Positions 32,600-42,643 are shown, numbered from the stretch's first letter. The stretch is 64,000 nucleotides of DNA from JAUYQR01 sp963822435 (GCA_963822435.1 CAWGHN010000004.1:930001-994000); one strand, 5' to 3'. Notes: generated from the letters alone by a model not told the origin. Translations and numbers: made by a program.

Positions 32600-33214
32600 A
32601 TGGATGCCGGCATCTTTGGAACACCCCGCCCACCAATGCCGCACCTGGGCGGCGGACCTGCCGCTCTGGTGCGGGGATATTGGGAAGGCCTGCGAGTGGG
32701 CGGTGGGATTCCCGCGCGCACCGCGATTGATCCGCGCGGGCTGAGTGGTGCGCTCGACCGTGTGTTTCTTGCGGAACAGATCGGTGCGGGCCTTGCCCAG
32801 GTTCGGCTTTCGGGAACCCGCGTGAACGAGCTTTCCGGCATGGATGTGCGCGGCCTTCCGCTTTCCTGTCTTTTCCAGTCAGACACGCGCACCGAGCTGT
32901 CCCGCGTTTTGGAAGGCGTGTTTCAGGGCCCGCGGGCGGCCGAACTGCATCTGACCGCCAGAAAGGAGCTTGGCCGTCCGCTGCTGGCGGCCCGCCTGCT
33001 TTTGCTGCCCCTTCTGGACCGGGCGGGCAACTGCACACTTTTGCTGGGGTGCTTTGACACCGGCGGCGAAATCGGGCGTGCCCCTCGCCGCTTCGACATC
33101 CTGCGGTCGGTGGAGGAGCGGTTGCTTTGCGCCACCGACCCCGCGCCAGAGCCCGCTGCGCAAAGCGCAAAGGCGGCGCAACGCTACCTGAGGCTGGTCT
33201 ACTCGGCCGACTGA
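32600..33214 (+). CDS. PAS-like (PAS_5) domain protein
   Basis: 204 aa from the ATG at 32600 (GAGG upstream). GLSGALDRVFLAEQIGAGLAQVRLSGTRVNELSGMDVRGLPLSCLF matches the PAS_5 family of small alphaproteobacterial proteins. No output domain is attached, so it probably signals by protein contact. Ligand and partner unknown. Confidence 0.7.
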   Translation: MDAGIFGTPRPPMPHLGGGPAALVRGYWEGLRVGGGIPARTAIDPRGLSGALDRVFLAEQIGAGLAQVRLSGTRVNELSGMDVRGLPLSCLFQSDTRTELSRVLEGVFQGPRAAELHLTARKELGRPLLAARLLLLPLLDRAGNCTLLLGCFDTGGEIGRAPRRFDILRSVEERLLCATDPAPEPAAQSAKAAQRYLRLVYSAD

Positions 33215-33247
33215 CAGCACTGTCACCCGGCCGAGAGCGGTTTGAGC

Positions 33248-34618
33248 CTAGAACGCCACGCGGCGCGCGGCTTCGCGCTGCGACGAAAGCTCTTCGGCCA
33301 CAAGGAACGCCAGTTCCAGCGACTGGCTGGCGTTCAGGCGCGGATCACAGGCGGTGTGATAGCGGTCCGACAGATCCTCGTCCGTCACAGCGCGCAGGCC
33401 GCCGGTGCATTCGGTCACATCCTTGCCCGTCATCTCGAAATGGACGCCGCCCGGAACCGTGCCTTCCGCCTTGTGGATCGCAAAGAACTCACGCACTTCG
33501 CGCAGCACGCTGTCGAACGGCCGGGTCTTGTAGCCGGTCGAGGACTTGATCGTGTTGCCATGCATCGGGTCACAGGACCACACGACATTGGCGCCTTCGG
33601 ACTGGACCGTCTTGATCAGGCGCGGCAGATGTTCGCCCACCTTGCCAGCCCCGAAACGGGCGATCAGGGTCAGGCGGCCCGGCTCGTTTTCCGGGTTCAG
33701 CTTGGCCATCAGCACCTTCAGGTCATCCGCCGTAGTCGACGGGCCGCATTTCAGGCCGATCGGGTTCAGCACACCGCGCGCGAATTCGACATGTGCGCCG
33801 TCAGGCTGGCGCGTGCGGTCACCGATCCAGATCATGTGGCCCGATCCGGCAACGTTCTGGCCAGTGATGCTGTCCACGCGGCACAGGGCCTCTTCGTATT
33901 CCAGAAGCAGCGCCTCGTGGCTGGTGTAGAAATCGACGCGGCTCAACTCGTTTGCTGTTTCGCTGTTCACCCCGGCGGCGTTCATGAAGTCGAGCGCATC
34001 GGAAATGCGGTTTGACAGTTCGCGGTAGCGTTCGGCCTTGTCATGTTCGGCAAAGCCAAGCGTCCAGCTGTGCACCCGGTGAATGTCGGCAAAACCGCCG
34101 GTCGAGAACGCGCGCAGCAAGTTCAGGCTGGCCGCCGCTTGGGTATAGGCCTGCAGCATCCGCTGCGGATCAGGGCGGCGGGCTTCGGGCGTGGCGTCAA
34201 AGCCGTTAATGATGTCGCCACGGTAGGACGGGTATTCCACGCCGCCGATCACTTCGGTCGGCGCGGAGCGCGGCTTGGCGAACTGGCCAGCCATCCGACC
34301 AACCTTGATCACCGGAACTTTGGCTCCATAGGTCAGCACGACCGCCATTTGCAGCATGACGCGAAACGTGTCGCGGATGTTGTCAGCGGAAAACTCGGCA
34401 AAGCTTTCGGCGCAATCACCGCCTTGCAGCAGGAAGGCCTTGCCTTCTGACGCCAGCGCCAACTGCTTTTTCAGACGCCGTGCCTCGCCGGCAAAGACCA
34501 GCGGCGGATATTTGGCAAGCTGGGCTTCCGCCGCTTTCAGCGACCCTTGATCGGGATAATCCGGCATTTGAACTCGCGGCTTCGCGCGCCAATCCGATTT
34601 CGTCCATCCCTTTGTCAT
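33248..34618 (-). CDS. Class II 3-deoxy-7-phosphoheptulonate (DAHP) synthase
   Basis: 456 aa from the ATG at 34618. Plant-like class II enzyme: FLLQGGDCAESF, VGRMAGQFAKPRS, and the metal-site stretch WSCDPMHGNT with GGVHFEMTGKDVTEC. It condenses phosphoenolpyruvate with erythrose 4-phosphate, the first step of the shikimate pathway. Divergent from the GlxA-type regulator. Confidence 0.95.
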   Translation of the reverse strand: MTKGWTKSDWRAKPRVQMPDYPDQGSLKAAEAQLAKYPPLVFAGEARRLKKQLALASEGKAFLLQGGDCAESFAEFSADNIRDTFRVMLQMAVVLTYGAKVPVIKVGRMAGQFAKPRSAPTEVIGGVEYPSYRGDIINGFDATPEARRPDPQRMLQAYTQAAASLNLLRAFSTGGFADIHRVHSWTLGFAEHDKAERYRELSNRISDALDFMNAAGVNSETANELSRVDFYTSHEALLLEYEEALCRVDSITGQNVAGSGHMIWIGDRTRQPDGAHVEFARGVLNPIGLKCGPSTTADDLKVLMAKLNPENEPGRLTLIARFGAGKVGEHLPRLIKTVQSEGANVVWSCDPMHGNTIKSSTGYKTRPFDSVLREVREFFAIHKAEGTVPGGVHFEMTGKDVTECTGGLRAVTDEDLSDRYHTACDPRLNASQSLELAFLVAEELSSQREAARRVAF

Positions 34619-34773
34619 AGGCCGTCTCCAGTCATTCAGGCATTTCGCCAGCCGTATACGCCGCGCAACCACCCTTGCAAAGGGCGTTTGGTCCAAATCC
34701 GGCGTTTCGACCCTTGCTAAGGCCCCGGTTTTCGGGTTCGGTGGCCCGCAAACGACACGAACAGGTCGCAGAC

Positions 34774-35790
34774 ATGACGCTCCCCCCTCGCAAAGCGACG
34801 CAAACCACCAAGGCCGCAACACCACGGCGCTTTGTCTTTCTGCTGCTGGACAAGTTCACCATGATCAACTTTGCGGGTGCGATCGAACCCCTGCGGCTTG
34901 CCAACCATGTCGTGGGCGAACCGCTCTACACTTGGGCTCTATGTGGCGAAGGGAGCGAAAAGACCTGCTCCAACGGGGCGACTTTCAAGCTCGATTTCGG
35001 GCTGGAAGAGATCGAGCGCGAAGACACCGTGCTGGTCTGCGGCGGCATCGACATCCAGCGCACCACCACCAAAGGCGTGATCAGCTGGCTGCGGCGCGAG
35101 GCGCGGCGCGGCGTTACCATCGGCGGGCTTTGCACGGGATCCTACGCGCTGGCCAAGGCAGGCCTTCTGGATGGCAAGAAGGCGACGATTCACTGGGAAA
35201 ACCAGGACGGTTTTGCCGAGGAGTTCGAGGATGTGAAGCTGACGAAATCGGTCTTCGTGATGGACGGCAACCGCTGGTCGACGGCGGGTGGGATCTCCTC
35301 GATCGACCTGATGCTGCGCATCATCGCCTCGGACCACGGCGAGGATCTGGCCAACAACGTCGCCGACCTGATGATCTATTCCACCATCCGCACCGATCAG
35401 GACACCCAGCGCCTGTCGATCCCGACCCGGATCGGTGTGCGGCATCCGAAGCTGAGCCAGGTCATCCAGATGATGGAGGGCAACATCGAAGACCCGATGT
35501 CGCCCGCCGATCTGGCCGAGGAAGTGGGCATGTCGACCCGTCAGCTGGAACGCCTGTTCCGCCGCTACCTCAGCCGCAGCCCGAAGCGGTATTATATGGA
35601 ACTGCGGCTGCAAAAGGCGCGCAACCTGTTGATGCAGACCGACATGAGCGTGATCAACGTGGCCCTCGCTTGCGGTTTTGCCAGCCCGTCGCATTTTTCC
35701 AAATGCTACCGGAGCCACTACAACACCACACCCTACCGGGAACGCGGCACACAAGGCGGGCCGGGCATCGGCGCGCGCCTGTCGATCTGA
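34774..35790 (+). CDS. GlxA-family (DJ-1/PfpI + AraC HTH) transcriptional regulator
   Basis: 338 aa from the ATG at 34774. Residues ~20-200 are a class I glutamine-amidotransferase-like domain with the nucleophile-elbow region GGLCTGSYALAKAG. Residues ~225-325 carry the AraC double HTH (LAEEVGMSTRQLERLFRRYL and VALACGFASPSHFSKCYR). Relatives such as GbdR respond to betaine or dimethylglycine, and a dimethylglycine-dehydrogenase-like gene lies 7 kb downstream; the link is only suggestive. It ends directly against the convergent sugar dehydrogenase gene. Confidence 0.88.
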   Translation: MTLPPRKATQTTKAATPRRFVFLLLDKFTMINFAGAIEPLRLANHVVGEPLYTWALCGEGSEKTCSNGATFKLDFGLEEIEREDTVLVCGGIDIQRTTTKGVISWLRREARRGVTIGGLCTGSYALAKAGLLDGKKATIHWENQDGFAEEFEDVKLTKSVFVMDGNRWSTAGGISSIDLMLRIIASDHGEDLANNVADLMIYSTIRTDQDTQRLSIPTRIGVRHPKLSQVIQMMEGNIEDPMSPADLAEEVGMSTRQLERLFRRYLSRSPKRYYMELRLQKARNLLMQTDMSVINVALACGFASPSHFSKCYRSHYNTTPYRERGTQGGPGIGARLSI

Positions 35791-36894
35791 TTACTGCGCA
35801 GGCGCCATCCGGTAGGCGGCCCCATTATAGACTGACACAAACCAGATTGACCCGTCCGGCGCTTCAACCACGTCGCGCACACGCCCTGTCTCGGGCGTAC
35901 TGATCCGCTCTTCGGCATAGGCATCCTCCGGGTCCAGCCGCGAGATGTAATCGAACTTCAAACTGCCGGTAAACGCGTCGCCAGCCCATCCCGGGACCAG
36001 CACGCCCGAATAGAAGGCCAACCCCGACGGCGCTATCGACGGGTCCCAATAGAACACCGGTTGCTCCATCCCTGGTTTCGCCTGCCCCTCGCCGATCTGA
36101 CCGCCGCCGTAATCCTCGCCATAAGCAATCACCGGCCAGCCATAGTTTCGCCCCGCCTCGATCCGGTTCAATTCATCCCCTCCCTGTGCGCCATGTTCCA
36201 CGACCCAAAGCCCGCCTTGCGCATCCGATGCCATGCCTTGCGGGTTGCGATGCCCCAGCGAATAGATCCCCGGCAAGGCATCGGGCAGCACGGTGGCGGG
36301 GCTGCCATCGCGGTTAAGGTGGATGACCTTTCCTTCGGCACGCATCAGATCTTGCGCCTCCAGACCGTCGGGCCCGGTGCCGCGGTCACCGATTGAAAGA
36401 AAGATCGTTCCATCCGCCGCCTCTACCACGCGCGATCCGAAATGCCGGCCACCGCTGCCGCCCTCGGGCGAGACGAACACCTCCGTGAACCCTTCCAGCC
36501 GGGTGCCATCCGCGCTCAACACGCCCTTGCCAAGCGCGGTCCCGGCACCGCTTTCTTGCGGCTGCGAATAGCTCAGCCAGAGTTCGCGGGTTCGCGCGAA
36601 ATCGCGCGGCACCATGACGTCAAGCAGGCCACCCTGCCCCTCGGCATAAACTTCCGGCAAGCCGGACACCTGAATGGGCGCAGCACCGGGCGCGGCAAAC
36701 AATTTCAGCACTCCGTCCCGTTCAGTGACAAGAAAGGCGCCATCCGGCAGGAAACCGATTGCCCAGGGTTCGTCCAGCCCCTCGGCCATTGCCTCGATCC
36801 GCATCGGGCCGGCGCTCGTCTCGGCCACGCCTGCAAAGGCCCCGCTGGCACCAAGCGCCAGCAAACCCGAAAGAATTCGCACCGATCTCCGCAT
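35791..36894 (-). CDS. PQQ-dependent sugar dehydrogenase-like protein
   Basis: 367 aa from the ATG at 36894 with a Sec signal peptide (ALGASGAFA). Six-bladed propeller of the soluble glucose/sorbosone dehydrogenase family: EPWAIGFLPDGAFLVTERDG, RGTGPDGLEAQ, YSLGHRNPQGM, WVVEHGAQGGDELNRIEAGRNYGWPV. Periplasmic oxidation of aldose sugars with PQQ is the family role. Substrate unknown. Confidence 0.9.
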   Translation of the reverse strand: MRRSVRILSGLLALGASGAFAGVAETSAGPMRIEAMAEGLDEPWAIGFLPDGAFLVTERDGVLKLFAAPGAAPIQVSGLPEVYAEGQGGLLDVMVPRDFARTRELWLSYSQPQESGAGTALGKGVLSADGTRLEGFTEVFVSPEGGSGGRHFGSRVVEAADGTIFLSIGDRGTGPDGLEAQDLMRAEGKVIHLNRDGSPATVLPDALPGIYSLGHRNPQGMASDAQGGLWVVEHGAQGGDELNRIEAGRNYGWPVIAYGEDYGGGQIGEGQAKPGMEQPVFYWDPSIAPSGLAFYSGVLVPGWAGDAFTGSLKFDYISRLDPEDAYAEERISTPETGRVRDVVEAPDGSIWFVSVYNGAAYRMAPAQ

Positions 36895-37093
36895 CCGAAA
36901 CCCCCGCACAATTTAAACAATCGGGGCAGATGTAAGCAGCCTTGCCGGGTATTCCAGCAACGCATCGGAAATGTGACCGAAGCCAGCCCTGGCGGGAACC
37001 ATCGCCCGATTGTAAGCGTTTTAGGTGCTTTTCTTTTTACAGACGTGCAACTAGTCTCCCCGGCAGGATTTCGATCCAATATGGGAGATACAA

Positions 37094-38299
37094 ATGAAAA
37101 AACTGCTTCTGGCGACTGCCGCAACCGCCCTCATGGTTGGCGCCGCCCAAGCCGAGGAAATCAAGCTCGGCATCTTCATCGGGTTCACCGGCCCGATTGA
37201 ATCCTTGACGGGACACATGGCTGCTGCTGCCGAACTGGCGATGAAGGAAGCGTCGGATTCGGGCAAGTTCCTGAATGGCACGACGGTTGTGGGCGTCCGC
37301 GCGGACAGCACCTGCGCCATCGACACTGCGGCCGGCACGGCCGCGGCTGAGCGTCTGATCACCGCCGAAGGCATCAAAGGCATGATCGGCGGCGACTGCT
37401 CGGGCATCACCGGCGCAGTCTTGCAAAACGTGGCCCGCCCGAACGGCATGGTCATGATCTCGCCCTCAGCCACTTCGCCCGCGCTCAGCACGGCCGAAGA
37501 CGACGGCCTGTTCTTCCGCACCGCGCCGTCCGATGCGCGCGAGGGCGAAGTCATGGCTGACATCCTGACCGAAAAGGGCGTCAAGTCGATTGCACTGACC
37601 TACACCAACAACGACTACGGCAAGGGTCTGGCCGAAGCCATCGCCAGCGCCTTCACCGCAAAAGGCGGCGTCGTCACGATCAACGCCCCGCACGACGACG
37701 GCAAGGCTGACTATTCGGCCGAAGTCGCGGCTCTGGCCTCGGCTGGCGGCGACCTTCTGGTCGTTGCAGGCTACCTCGATCAGGGCGGCAAGGGCATCAT
37801 CCAGGCCTCGCTCGACACCGGTGCCTTCACCACCTTCGGTCTGCCCGGCGGCATGGTTGGCGACAACCTGCCGAAGAACATCGGCCCGGCACTTGACGGC
37901 TCCTACGGCCAGGTCGCCCAGTCGGACTCGCCCGGTGCAGCCATCCTGACCGAAATGGGCAAGACCGCGCCGACCCCGTTCGACGCGACCTCGCCCTACT
38001 CGATGGAAAGCTATGACGCCGCTGCGCTGATCATGCTGGCCATGCAGGCTGCAGGGTCAACCGACCCGAAGGTCTACAAGGACAAGGTTCTCGAAGTGGC
38101 GAACGGCCCGGCTGACGGATCGGGCGTCAAGATCCTTCCCGGCGAAATCGCCAAGGGTCTTGAGTTGATCGCTGCCGGCACCGCCATCGACTACGACGGC
38201 GCCTCGGGCGTGACGCTGATTGGACCCGGCGAAAGCGCTGGTCGCTACAAGCAGTTCGAAGTCAAGGGCGGCGTTTACGAAACGATCCAGTTCCGTTGA
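37094..38299 (+). CDS. Branched-chain amino acid-type ABC substrate-binding protein
   Basis: 401 aa, Sec signal ending VGAAQA/EEI, GGAG ribosome site. Type I periplasmic binding protein of the LivJ/amide-binding class (IGFTGPIESLTGHMAAAAELAMKEA, YTNNDYGKGLAEA). It is the first gene of a complete importer. The downstream dimethylglycine-dehydrogenase-like gene suggests a methylated amine or amino acid ligand rather than leucine, by context only. Confidence 0.9.
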   Translation: MKKLLLATAATALMVGAAQAEEIKLGIFIGFTGPIESLTGHMAAAAELAMKEASDSGKFLNGTTVVGVRADSTCAIDTAAGTAAAERLITAEGIKGMIGGDCSGITGAVLQNVARPNGMVMISPSATSPALSTAEDDGLFFRTAPSDAREGEVMADILTEKGVKSIALTYTNNDYGKGLAEAIASAFTAKGGVVTINAPHDDGKADYSAEVAALASAGGDLLVVAGYLDQGGKGIIQASLDTGAFTTFGLPGGMVGDNLPKNIGPALDGSYGQVAQSDSPGAAILTEMGKTAPTPFDATSPYSMESYDAAALIMLAMQAAGSTDPKVYKDKVLEVANGPADGSGVKILPGEIAKGLELIAAGTAIDYDGASGVTLIGPGESAGRYKQFEVKGGVYETIQFR

Positions 38300-38322
38300 T
38301 AGCAACCGTCTGAACACCAAGC

Positions 38323-38348
38323 GCGGCCCGGGTTCCATCCCGGGCCGC
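38323..38348 (+). terminator. Attenuating stem-loop after the Liv-type binding protein
   Basis: A perfect 10-bp stem GCGGCCCGGG with its complement and a 6-nt loop, 24 bp after the stop, no U run. Probably limits read-through into the ATPase genes and protects the 3' end of the binding-protein mRNA. Confidence 0.65.
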
Positions 38349-38416
38349 TGCCACTACTAGACCAGCCCGCCTGCCGCCGCGCGTCAGGAAAGAGGCCAGG
38401 CGCATGGGGAAGACGA

Positions 38417-39205
38417 ATGATAGTTGTCGAAGACCTTCACCGGCATTTCGGCGGGTTTCACGCTGTTGATGGGGCGTCCATCAAGATCGAGACCGGCTCG
38501 ATTACCGGCCTCATCGGCCCGAACGGCGCGGGCAAGACCACGCTATTCAACGTGATCGCGGGCCGCCTGCCGCCGACCAGCGGCAAGGTCTACATGGACG
38601 GCGAGGATATTACCGGCCTGCCGCCGCACACCCTGTTTCACAAGGGCCTGTTGCGCACTTTCCAGATCGCCCACGAATTCAGCTCGATGACGGTGCGCGA
38701 GAACTTGATGATGGTGCCCCCCAATCAGGCGGGCGAAACCCTGTGGAACACGTGGTTTCATCGCGGCAAGGTTTCAGCCGAAGAGCGCCTCATCCGCGAC
38801 AAGGCCGACGAGGTGCTGGATTTCCTGACCATCAGCCATCTGGCCGATCAGAAAGCATCAAACATCTCCGGTGGCCAGAAAAAGCTGCTGGAACTTGGCC
38901 GCACCATGATGGTCGACGCCAAGATCGTGTTTCTGGACGAGGTTGGCGCAGGCGTGAACCGGACGCTTCTGAACACCATCGGCGACGCCATCGTGCGGCT
39001 GAACAAGGAACGCGGCTACACCTTCTGCGTCATCGAACATGACATGGATTTCATCGCCCGCCTGTGCAACCCCGTGATCTGCATGGCCGAAGGCAAGGTG
39101 CTGGCCGAAGGCACCGTCGAAGAGGTGAAAAGCAACGAGCGTGTGATCGAGGCCTACCTCGGCACCGGCCTCAAGAACAAGGTCAAGGAAACTGCGCATG
39201 GCTGA
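38417..39205 (+). CDS. ABC transporter ATP-binding protein (LivG type)
   Basis: 262 aa. Walker A GPNGAGKTT, a signature region ISGGQKKLLELGRTMM, Walker B IVFLDEVGAGV and switch His in IEHDMDF. Walker B is followed by Val-Gly-Ala in place of the usual Pro-Xaa-Ala. First of two ATPases; its 3' end overlaps the second by 8 bp. Confidence 0.93.
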   Translation: MIVVEDLHRHFGGFHAVDGASIKIETGSITGLIGPNGAGKTTLFNVIAGRLPPTSGKVYMDGEDITGLPPHTLFHKGLLRTFQIAHEFSSMTVRENLMMVPPNQAGETLWNTWFHRGKVSAEERLIRDKADEVLDFLTISHLADQKASNISGGQKKLLELGRTMMVDAKIVFLDEVGAGVNRTLLNTIGDAIVRLNKERGYTFCVIEHDMDFIARLCNPVICMAEGKVLAEGTVEEVKSNERVIEAYLGTGLKNKVKETAHG

Positions 39206-39908
39206 ACCGTTTCTGATCGGCGAGGCCATGACTGGCGGCTACGGACCGGTCGACATCCTACATGCCTGCACCATCGCCGTCGAAAAGGGCCAGATCGCGG
39301 TGATCGTGGGCCCGAACGGTGCGGGAAAATCCACCGCGATGAAGGCGGTCTTCGGGATGCTTCCCCTGCGCGGCGGGCAGGTAAAGCTGGCGGGCGAAGA
39401 CATCACCGCCCTGTCACCGCAAGCGCGCGTCGCAAAGGGCATGGCCTTCGTGCCGCAGACGCAGAACATCTTCACGTCGATGACCGTCGAAGAAAACCTC
39501 GAGATGGGTGCCTTCCTGCGCCGGGACGACATCAAGGGGACGCTGGATCAGGTCTACCACCTGTTTCCGATCCTGAAGTCCAAACGCTATCAGGCGGCGG
39601 GCGAACTGTCGGGTGGTCAGCGCCAGCAAGTTGCCGTTGGTCGCGCGCTGATGACCCAGCCCAAGGTGCTGATGCTGGACGAACCCACCGCCGGGGTCAG
39701 CCCGATTGTGATGGACGAACTTTTCGACCGCATCATCGAGGTTGCCCGCACCGGCATTTCCATCCTCATGGTGGAACAGAACGCGCGCCAGGCGCTCGAG
39801 ATTGCCGACAAGGGCTTTGTCCTTGTCCAGGGCAGCAACCGCTTTACCGATACTGGCAAGGCGCTGCTGGCCGACCCCGAAGTCCGCCGCAGCTTTCTGG
39901 GGGGGTGA
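39198..39908 (+). CDS. ABC transporter ATP-binding protein (LivF type)
   Basis: 236 aa. Walker A GPNGAGKST, signature LSGGQRQQ, Walker B LMLDEPTAGV, switch region MVEQNARQAL. It pairs with the upstream LivG-type subunit. Overlapping start implies translational coupling. Confidence 0.93.
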   Translation: MAEPFLIGEAMTGGYGPVDILHACTIAVEKGQIAVIVGPNGAGKSTAMKAVFGMLPLRGGQVKLAGEDITALSPQARVAKGMAFVPQTQNIFTSMTVEENLEMGAFLRRDDIKGTLDQVYHLFPILKSKRYQAAGELSGGQRQQVAVGRALMTQPKVLMLDEPTAGVSPIVMDELFDRIIEVARTGISILMVEQNARQALEIADKGFVLVQGSNRFTDTGKALLADPEVRRSFLGG

Positions 39909-39910
39909 CA

Positions 39911-40276
39911 ATGAAAGCCCTGCTTGTTCTGATGGCCTGTCTTCCCACCGCCGCACTCGCCGACATCGAATGCACCATCGCCCGGCAATGCGGTGGCGGC
40001 ACTTGCGAAGCCTTTACCGGCGGACCGATGCTGTTGCACGACGCCGGTGATGGCGCATGGGAGGTCAGCCTCGGTGGCCAGATCTACCAAGGCTACCTTG
40101 CTGCCGATGTCCCGGAAGGCGGCGAGCTTGCCATCATGATCCCGCCACAGGCCGGCATGTCAGGCCTCGTCTCGGTCTTTCCCGCCGGCGAGGCTGCCTT
40201 TACCGCCCACGCCCTTGGTAATGGCGAGGTAATCGCAATCACCGGTGCCGGCACATGCAGCGGGGTTGGCGGATGA
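39911..40276 (+). CDS. Small secreted Cys-containing protein inside the Liv-type operon
   Basis: 121 aa from the ATG at 39911, two bases after the livF stop. Signal peptide MKALLVLMACLPTAALA, then a short beta-rich-looking protein. Mature Cys occur in ECTIARQCGGGTC near the start and in GTCSG near the end, enough for two disulfides in the periplasm. No family recognised. Its place between ATPase and permease genes suggests it is expressed with the importer; the role is unknown. Confidence 0.75.
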   Translation: MKALLVLMACLPTAALADIECTIARQCGGGTCEAFTGGPMLLHDAGDGAWEVSLGGQIYQGYLAADVPEGGELAIMIPPQAGMSGLVSVFPAGEAAFTAHALGNGEVIAITGAGTCSGVGG

Positions 40277-40337
40277 AGACGAAACAGATTTTCCGTCCGG
40301 ACATCCAGTCCCGGACCCGTCGATCCGGAGAACGGTG

Positions 40338-41348
40338 ATGGACTATGTGAACGCCCTGGTGGCATTTCTGAACTTCGTGTTCATCCCTGGCCTCAGCTAC
40401 GGCGCGCAGATCGCCCTTGGTGCGCTGGGCGTGACGCTGATCTACGGAATTCTGCGTTTCTCCAACTTTGCGCATGGCGACACGATGGCCTTCGGCACCA
40501 TGTGCGCCATTCTGTTGACTTGGTGGATGCAGTCGGTTGGCATCAGCTTCGGGCCGCTGCCAACCGCGCTGCTTGCGCTGCCGGTCGCCATCGCCCTTAC
40601 GGCGGCCTTCGTGCTTGGCACTGACCGGGTGGTCTACCGTTTCTACCGCCGCAAACGCGCCAATTCGACCATCGTCGTGATCGTTTCGCTGGGCGTCATG
40701 TTCGTGATGAACGGCATCATTCGCCTGATCATCGGGGTGGATGAACAGAACTTCACCGACGGCGCGCGCTTCGTGCTGAACCCGCAGGATTTCAAGGCGG
40801 CCACCGGCCTTGCCGAACCGCTTGCCATCAAGACGACGCAGGCTGTCACCGTGATCACCGCAATCGTCGTCGTGGCCTTGATGTTCTGGTTCCTGCAAAA
40901 GACGCGCACCGGAAAATCCATGCGTGCGTTTTCCGACAACGAGGATCTGGCGCTGCTGTCCGGCATCAATCCGGACCGCGTGGTTGCCGTGACCTGGATC
41001 ATCGCGGCGGCCCTCGCAACCATCGCGGGGGTGCTTTACGGCCTCGACAAGAGTTTCAAGCCGTTCACCTACTTCCAGCTTCTGCTGCCGATCTTTGCCG
41101 CCGCCATCGTTGGCGGCCTTGGCAATCCGCTGGGCGCCATCGCCGGCGGCTTTGTCATTGCCTTTTCCGAGGTGATCGTCACCAACGCCTGGAAGAAGAT
41201 TGTCACCTACCTGGTTCCGGAAAGCATGGCGCCGGACAGCCTCCTTCAGCTTCTGTCGACCGACTACAAGTTCGCGGTCAGCTTCGCGATCCTGATCATT
41301 GTGCTGCTGTTCATGCCGACGGGTCTGTTCAAGGGGAAATCGGTATGA
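40338..41348 (+). CDS. ABC transporter permease (LivH type)
   Basis: 336 aa from the ATG at 40338 (GGAG upstream). About eight membrane helices; typical LivH features are YGILRFSNFAHGD near the N-terminus and IVGGLGNPLGAIAGGFVI near the C-terminus. Its stop overlaps the next start by 4 bp. Confidence 0.93.
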   Translation: MDYVNALVAFLNFVFIPGLSYGAQIALGALGVTLIYGILRFSNFAHGDTMAFGTMCAILLTWWMQSVGISFGPLPTALLALPVAIALTAAFVLGTDRVVYRFYRRKRANSTIVVIVSLGVMFVMNGIIRLIIGVDEQNFTDGARFVLNPQDFKAATGLAEPLAIKTTQAVTVITAIVVVALMFWFLQKTRTGKSMRAFSDNEDLALLSGINPDRVVAVTWIIAAALATIAGVLYGLDKSFKPFTYFQLLLPIFAAAIVGGLGNPLGAIAGGFVIAFSEVIVTNAWKKIVTYLVPESMAPDSLLQLLSTDYKFAVSFAILIIVLLFMPTGLFKGKSV

Positions 41349-42643
41349 ACCGCAATATCATCCTGTTTGGCATCGTCGCGCTTTTGTACCTGCTGACCGG
41401 CTATTTCCAAAGCTGGAACCTGTCGCTGACCATCCTGAACACCGCGCTCATTGCCACCATCGCGGCTTTGGGCGTGAACATGCAGTGGGGCTATGCGGGC
41501 CTTTTCTCGACCGGCGTGATGGGCTTCACGGCCCTTGGTGGCCTCGCCGTGGTGCTGGTCTCGGCAAAGCCAAATGCGGAAAACTGGGGGGCTGGCGGAC
41601 CTGCGATCCTGATGGGCCTCTTGATCGGTGCAGCCTCGATCGCGCTGGCGATTTTTACCTACAACCGCCTAAAGCCGGGGCGAAACCGCAACCTGATCGT
41701 CGCCGCGATCCTGATCGGCGGTTTCTTCCTGTTCCGCGGCATCTACGACCCCGCGGTCATCGCGGTCGAAGCGGTGAACCCACAATTTGCCGGCAACATC
41801 GGCGGCCTTGGCCTGCCATCGCTTCTTGCCTGGCCTGTGGGCGGGCTTCTGGCTGCCATTGCGGCTTGGGCCATCGGCAAGACCGCCCTTGGCCTGCGCT
41901 CGGATTACCTTGCCATCGCGACGCTCGGCATTGCCGAAATCGTCATCGCCTTCATCCGCAACGAAGACTGGCTGGCGCGCGGCGTCAAGAACCTGATCGA
42001 CCTGCCCCGACCCTGGCCGGTGCCCTACGAAGTCAACATGCAGAAGGATCCCGGCTTCATCGACTTCGTTGCAAATTACGGTCTCGATCCGGCGAATGCC
42101 TCGACGATTTTCGTCAAACTGCTTTATGCTGGAATGTTCGGTATCGTGCTGCTGATCGTGATCTGGCTGTCCGAACGTGCGTTGAACAGCCCCTGGGGCC
42201 GGATGATGCGCGCGATCCGCGACAACGAGGTTGCTGCCGAAGCGATGGGCAAGGACGTGACCCGCCGCCACCTGCAGGTGTTCATCCTCGGCTCCGCCGT
42301 GATCGGCTTTGCCGGCGCCATGATGACCTCGATGGACGGCCAGTTGACCCCCGGCACCTACAACCCGCTGCGCTTCACCTTCCTGATCTGGGTGATGGTG
42401 ATCGTCGGCGGATCGGGCAACAACTGGGGCACCGTGCTTGGTGGGTTGCTGATTGGCTGGCTTTGGCTGGTGGTCGAATTCCTCGGCCCGAACCTGATGG
42501 GAATCCTCACCTCTGGCCTGACTGAGGGGCCACTGAAGGCACACCTTATCGACAGCGCGCAGCACATGCGGCTTTTGACCCTGGGCGTGATCCTGCTTCT
42601 GGTGCTGCGGTTCAGTCCACGCGGTCTGATCCCGGAAAAGTGA
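41345..42643 (+). CDS. ABC transporter permease (LivM type)
   Basis: 432 aa, long for LivM because of extra segments between residues ~75 and 175. Eight or more helices; family motifs GVNMQWGYAGLFSTGVMGF, LRSDYLAIATLGIAEI, WGRMMRAIRDNEVAAEAMG and a late IVGGSGNNWGTVLGG. Completes the importer. Confidence 0.92.
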   Translation: MNRNIILFGIVALLYLLTGYFQSWNLSLTILNTALIATIAALGVNMQWGYAGLFSTGVMGFTALGGLAVVLVSAKPNAENWGAGGPAILMGLLIGAASIALAIFTYNRLKPGRNRNLIVAAILIGGFFLFRGIYDPAVIAVEAVNPQFAGNIGGLGLPSLLAWPVGGLLAAIAAWAIGKTALGLRSDYLAIATLGIAEIVIAFIRNEDWLARGVKNLIDLPRPWPVPYEVNMQKDPGFIDFVANYGLDPANASTIFVKLLYAGMFGIVLLIVIWLSERALNSPWGRMMRAIRDNEVAAEAMGKDVTRRHLQVFILGSAVIGFAGAMMTSMDGQLTPGTYNPLRFTFLIWVMVIVGGSGNNWGTVLGGLLIGWLWLVVEFLGPNLMGILTSGLTEGPLKAHLIDSAQHMRLLTLGVILLLVLRFSPRGLIPEK

